NCBI GenBank assembly: GCA_030146405.1
Contig: JASLBS010000031.1
Location: 1 to 16,368, forward strand
Direction: 5' to 3'
DNA: 16,368 bases
Source: Arthrobacter sp.
Lineage (GTDB): Bacteria > Actinomycetota > Actinomycetes > Actinomycetales > Micrococcaceae
The notes under the pieces were generated by a model. It was given only the letters and a program-made list of their open reading frames with translations, ran no database searches and had not been told where the DNA came from. This document shows, piece after piece, positions 13,440 through 16,368 of the stretch; positions within the stretch are counted from its first letter, which is position 1; every line of letters starts with the position of its first letter. Position numbers and translations under genes: made by a program.

Positions 13440-14216
13440 ATGGACGACGAGCAACTCCTGACCGGCGGAAACACCAGCGACGACGTCGTCCGGGTCGGCT
13501 CGACGGTCCGCAAGCGGTGGACGGAATCGACCCCGAGCGTCCTCGCGTTCATGGACAGCGTGCGGAGCGCGGGTGTGGACGTGCCGGCGGTTCTCGGGCG
13601 GGATGAGCAGGGCCGGCAGATACTGGAGTTCATCCCGGGGCGTCTGGCACTCGAGTCCGATCCGCTGACTCCTGACGAGCTCCATCGCGTGGGGAAGATG
13701 GTGCGGGCGATCCACGACGCGAGCGCACGGTTCGTGCCCCCTCCTGACGCTCGGTGGACAGTGGCCATTCCGGCGCCGGGGAACGAGGTGATCTGCCACA
13801 ACGATCTCGCTCCGTGGAACCTCATTCTCGGTGAGCGATGGACCTTCATCGATTGGGACGCGTCCGCTCCGAGCACGCGACTGTGGGATCTTGCCTACGC
13901 AGCCCAGGCCTTCACGTTGTCCGACGCACGCCGGCCGCCGGAGGATGCGGCGGCGGACCTCGCAGCGTTCATCGGAGGGTATGCGGCGGATGCGACTCTC
14001 CGGGAACAGCTGCCGACGGCGATGCACGAGCGTGCTGCGGCAATGCATCATCTGCTGAAGTCGTCACACGCTGCCGGCCGTGAACCGTGGGGTTCCATGT
14101 ACGTGGCGGGGCACGGGGACCATTGGCTCACCGTGACGTCCTACGTGGAGCGCTACCGGCACGTCTGGGCCGCAGCGCTGCTCGCACCGGGGCGCCGCGC
14201 GACGGGTTCGGGGTAG
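13440..14216 (+). CDS. Aminoglycoside phosphotransferase-family (APH/choline kinase-like) kinase
   Basis: A 258-residue small-molecule kinase of PF01636. The catalytic loop is VICHNDLAPWNLIL (His120, Asp122, Asn127) and the metal-binding segment FIDWDAS (Asp138). The N-terminal lobe is short: LLTGGNTSDDVVRVGSTVRKRW, then LEFIPG at the hinge. This is the common actinobacterial APH-like type, not one of the named aminoglycoside-resistance enzymes, so a resistance phenotype should not be inferred. The substrate is unknown. The start at ATG 13440 is supported by a leaderless promoter geometry. It is divergent from the HAD gene; a kinase and a phosphatase-like enzyme sharing a promoter region might act on related metabolites, which is speculation. 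Confidence 0.82.
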   Translation: MDDEQLLTGGNTSDDVVRVGSTVRKRWTESTPSVLAFMDSVRSAGVDVPAVLGRDEQGRQILEFIPGRLALESDPLTPDELHRVGKMVRAIHDASARFVPPPDARWTVAIPAPGNEVICHNDLAPWNLILGERWTFIDWDASAPSTRLWDLAYAAQAFTLSDARRPPEDAAADLAAFIGGYAADATLREQLPTAMHERAAAMHHLLKSSHAAGREPWGSMYVAGHGDHWLTVTSYVERYRHVWAAALLAPGRRATGSG

Positions 14217-14332
14217 TACTTTCTCCGGGCCCAGTGCGTTGCCGGTTCGATCCGCGTAGAGCGGCACCTGATACGCGTGCGGACTACTCGTGTTTTCGAG
14301 TTCTCACCGCCCTACTGTCGGAGATGAGGGAA

Positions 14333-14378
14333 ACGCCACCCGGATCCTGGTATCAGGGAGCTGTGGCGTGATCCCGGG
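14333..14378. other. Structured element with interleaved inverted repeats
   Basis: ACGCCAC (14333-14339) pairs perfectly with GTGGCGT (14363-14369), enclosing an inner CCTG-GTAT-CAGG hairpin (14346-14357). A second pair, CCCGGATC (14339-14346) with GATCCCGGG (14370-14378, one bulged base), is interleaved with the first. The two stems therefore form either a pseudoknot or mutually exclusive structures. It does not match any riboswitch consensus I know, and it could be a terminator for the upstream kinase gene. Confidence 0.45.
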
Positions 14379-14621
14379 TCAACGCACCGCCGTCAGCGTC
14401 GATAGCAGATGGAGCCGTGCTTGCACTTTTCCCATCTCATGCGTGATCCCCCCGATCGGGTCGGCGGTGTCGTGCTCTCTTGAGACCGGAGCGTCCCCAG
14501 CGCACCGCCGACTCTCGGTCAACTGACTGTTGTTGATCGAGAGCTTCCATCGTTCGGGTCGTGGTTCGGCTGGCGTCGTTCTCAGCGATCCGGACCCGTC
14601 CCTTCCCGGGGTGCTGCCACT

Positions 14622-14640
14622 GACCGACTGATGGTCGGTC
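14622..14640. promoter_or_regulatory. Perfect palindromic operator-like site upstream of the glycosyltransferase
   Basis: GACCGAC (14622-14628) and GTCGGTC (14634-14640) are perfect 7-bp arms around a 5-base centre. The site is 61 bases upstream of the glycosyltransferase start. The size and the ACCGAC/GTCGGT half-sites resemble TetR-family operators. No TetR gene is in the window, so the regulator, if any, is encoded elsewhere. Confidence 0.45.
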
Positions 14641-14701
14641 TGTCGAGCTGTTACGCCGGCGGACTCGTTCCGTCGACGTCCTACACCCCTAGAAGGTCTC
14701 T

Positions 14702-16207
14702 TTGAACTCGAACACTGAACGCGTCGAAGTCTCAGCAGTAGAGCCCTCGCCCCTGCTGACACCGATCCCTGACAACACTCCGGATCCTGACACTGCCCCC
14801 AATCGTGGAGCCGTGATCGACGGCGGTGTGTCGGACGCACAGCCTCCCTCTGTTCTTCCTGACTGGTCCTTCTGGGAGTGGGTGGGATACAGCAGCATGA
14901 TCATCGTCGCAGTGCTGCTCACCTGCATCGCCGTGACCACCCTGTGGTGGATGCTGCACGCGTGGCGGTCCCGGGACAGCCTCCAGCGGACCGGGTTCTC
15001 GAAGACACCCCGGGCTGCCCGACAGTCCTTCAGTCTCCTCGTACCGGGCAGGCACGAGGAGGAGGTCATGGGCCAGACCCTCGACAAGCTCGCGGAGCAG
15101 GACCACCCCGACTTCGAGATCATCGCCATCGTCGGCCATGACGATCCCGGGACGGAAGCGGTGGCAAGGGCAGCCGCCGCCCGGCACCCCCACCTCATCA
15201 AGGTCGTCGTCGACTCGTCGGTACCCAAGAACAAGCCGAAGGCCTTGAACCTGGCGCTGGAAACGGCGCGCGGCTCCGTGATCGGTGTCTTCGACGCCGA
15301 GGACGACGTCCACCCCCGGCTGCTCTCCCTCGTGGACTCGCGTTTCACCGAGACCGACGCGGACGTGGTCCAGGGCGGCGTGCAGCTCATGAACTTCGAC
15401 ACCACCTGGTGGTCGCTGCGGAACGTCCTCGAATACTATTTCTGGTTCCGTTCCCGCCTGCACTTCCACGCGAACGCGAAGTTCATCCCGCTCGGCGGCA
15501 ACACGGTCTTCATCAAGCGGGTCTGGCTCGACTGGTCGAAGGGGTGGGATGCCGAGTGCCTCGCCGAGGACTGCGAGGTGGGCGTCCGACTCTCCAGTGA
15601 GGGAGCGAAGGTCGCTGTCGCCTACAGCCCCGAGGTGGTGACCCGCGAGGAGACCCCTGGCACACTGAAATCCCTGTTCAAGCAGCGCACCCGGTGGAAC
15701 CAGGGCTTCCTGCAGGTTCTCGGCAAGGGGGAGTGGCGGAAGCTGCCCACGCTGCGCCAGCGACTCTTCGCCCGCTACATCCTGTCGATGCCCTTCCTGC
15801 AGGCCGCGACCGGGCTGCTCATCCCCATCTCGATCGCCCTGGTCCTGTTCGCCAAGGTGCCCGTCGTCGTCGTCCTGATCACCTTCCTCCCGCTGGGTCC
15901 CACCATCGTGACGCTCGCGGCGGAAGCCGCAGGGCTGAACGAGTTCGGGCGCCTGTACGGCAAGAAGGTCCGGGTGAGGGACTACGTCCGCCTGGTTCTG
16001 GGCACTTTCCCGTACCAGGTGTTCCTGGCGGCCGCGGCCGTCCGTGCCGTCTACCGGCAGAGCAAGGGTGAGAACTCCTGGGAGAAGACCGAACACACCG
16101 GAGCCCACCGCACCACCTTCGATGCTCCTTCACCGGAACGCGAGCTCATCGGTGCCGGCGGGTCCACGTCCACCACGCGGATGAGCACGTCAGGAGCTTC
16201 CTCATGA
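14702..16207 (+). CDS. Membrane-bound family 2 glycosyltransferase, processive (cellulose/hyaluronan synthase-like) type
   Basis: A 501-residue inner-membrane GT2 enzyme. Residues 1-55 are a Pro/Asp/Ser-rich tail; a membrane segment lies at 60-85; the catalytic domain spans about 108-345. Key motifs are GHDD (145-148), FDAEDDVHP (DxD-type, 197-205), LAEDCEVGVRL (acceptor-base region, 287-297) and QRTRW (328-332), the QxxRW signature of processive synthases. Membrane segments follow at about 357-385, 387-410 and 430-450, then a disordered Ser/Thr tail. It probably makes or extends a cell-surface polysaccharide from a nucleotide sugar; the sugar cannot be read from sequence. The TTG start at 14702 was chosen because AGAAGG ends 5 bases upstream and no better start precedes the first membrane segment. 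It overlaps the next gene by 4 bases (ATGA). Confidence 0.85.
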   Translation: MNSNTERVEVSAVEPSPLLTPIPDNTPDPDTAPNRGAVIDGGVSDAQPPSVLPDWSFWEWVGYSSMIIVAVLLTCIAVTTLWWMLHAWRSRDSLQRTGFSKTPRAARQSFSLLVPGRHEEEVMGQTLDKLAEQDHPDFEIIAIVGHDDPGTEAVARAAAARHPHLIKVVVDSSVPKNKPKALNLALETARGSVIGVFDAEDDVHPRLLSLVDSRFTETDADVVQGGVQLMNFDTTWWSLRNVLEYYFWFRSRLHFHANAKFIPLGGNTVFIKRVWLDWSKGWDAECLAEDCEVGVRLSSEGAKVAVAYSPEVVTREETPGTLKSLFKQRTRWNQGFLQVLGKGEWRKLPTLRQRLFARYILSMPFLQAATGLLIPISIALVLFAKVPVVVVLITFLPLGPTIVTLAAEAAGLNEFGRLYGKKVRVRDYVRLVLGTFPYQVFLAAAAVRAVYRQSKGENSWEKTEHTGAHRTTFDAPSPERELIGAGGSTSTTRMSTSGASS

Positions 16208-16368
16208 GTGCCACCCTCCATCGACCCCCGGTGAACCGCTCCAGTGCGCCTCCACCCGCCCGGGCACTCGAGGAATCAGCGGCACGACTATCGCCCCGAT
16301 CGGTGTGGAACCGGTGGTGGCGCGTCCATGGGCGGGCACCTTTCTTCCTGGTCCCCACACTGCTCCTC
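16204..16368 (+). CDS. Membrane protein, 5' part only (runs off the window)
   Basis: ATG 16204 overlaps the glycosyltransferase stop in an ATGA junction, so the two are almost certainly translated from one message. The visible 55 codons begin MSATLHRPPVNRSSAPPPAR, a Pro/Ala/Ser-rich cytoplasmic tail. A basic-aromatic stretch (VWNRWWRVHGR, about 35-45) follows, then the start of a hydrophobic segment (APFFLVPTLLL) cut by the window edge. The tail-then-membrane layout and coupling suggest a partner in the same polysaccharide pathway. Too little is present to name a family; a sugar-transporter permease or another polysaccharide-assembly membrane protein are both possible. Confidence 0.75.
   Translation, partial: MSATLHRPPVNRSSAPPPARALEESAARLSPRSVWNRWWRVHGRAPFFLVPTLLL

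Larger units (their letters stand above)
14217..14701. other. 485-bp gene-free region with palindromic elements
   Basis: No credible coding sequence is visible on either strand; open frames here lack family signatures. It holds several short hairpins (CCGC/GCGG at 14252-14264, ACTCG/CGAGT at 14286-14301), a larger structured element (14333-14378), a 10-bp perfect palindrome CCCGATCGGG (14451-14460) and an operator-like dyad (14622-14640). Base composition is less extreme than in the neighbouring genes. It could be the long regulatory leader of the glycosyltransferase, or the scar of a lost gene. Confidence 0.6.

Noticed and set aside
14236..14265. tRNA T-arm-like sequence (GGTTCGATCC)
   Set aside because: The flanking bases cannot form the 5-bp T stem, and no acceptor, D or anticodon arms are present at the right distances.
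14217..14701. c-di-AMP, cobalamin or SAM riboswitch upstream of the glycosyltransferase
   Set aside because: I looked for the conserved core sequences of these classes and found none.
14379..14840. Minus-strand open frame in the gene-free region
   Set aside because: The Arg/Ser-rich product has no family features, and it runs into the glycosyltransferase gene antisense.

Overview
The window is a stretch of high-GC chromosome from an actinobacterium, most likely Micrococcaceae (Arthrobacter/Kocuria type). Three things point there: strong G/C at third codon positions, a bacterial protein O-mannosyltransferase (Pmt) divergent from rsmI (the Rv1002c/Rv1003 arrangement of Mycobacterium), and a single-cysteine ArsC of the mycothiol-dependent kind. 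Several genes also carry the actinobacterial leaderless layout, with a TANNNT -10 box six bases before an ATG or GTG.

Layout. 1-2848: 5' part of an RDD membrane protein (minus), divergent from a SpoIIM-family membrane protein, then a DUF1461/TIGR01906 (Lit-like) membrane protein with a long disordered N-terminus. 2852-2873: a near-perfect hairpin between convergent stop codons. 2874-6373 (minus): pmt then a FadD-type long-chain acyl-CoA ligase, 41 bp apart. 6374-7562: a compact divergent promoter, then rsmI with a terminator hairpin over its stop codon. 7586-12551: an arsenic-resistance cluster in two divergent arms. The leftward arm is arsR-arsC1-arsB. The rightward arm is arsC2-arsO followed by the C-terminal remnant of a third arsC. 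12601-14216: divergent HAD hydrolase and APH-family kinase. 14217-14701: a 485-bp gene-free stretch with a structured inverted-repeat element and a palindromic operator-like site. 14702-16368: a processive-type membrane GT2 glycosyltransferase overlapping (ATGA) a truncated membrane protein.

How the genes work together. ArsR probably represses both ars arms from the 10155-10204 intergenic region. ArsC1 (mycothiol type) and ArsC2 (three-cysteine type) reduce arsenate by two different thiol routes, ArsB exports arsenite, and ArsO is a cluster-associated flavoprotein of unproven chemistry. The cluster lies directly behind rsmI, where mycobacteria carry the metG/tatD/rpfB/ksgA block a few genes on, so it looks inserted at a core locus. 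No integrase, transposase, tRNA, rRNA or CRISPR array was seen.

The most distinctive observations are: five starts with exactly the same leaderless geometry (plus one near match); a 12-codon leaderless ORF whose stop overlaps the arsR start; and the arsC remnant fused to the end of arsO.
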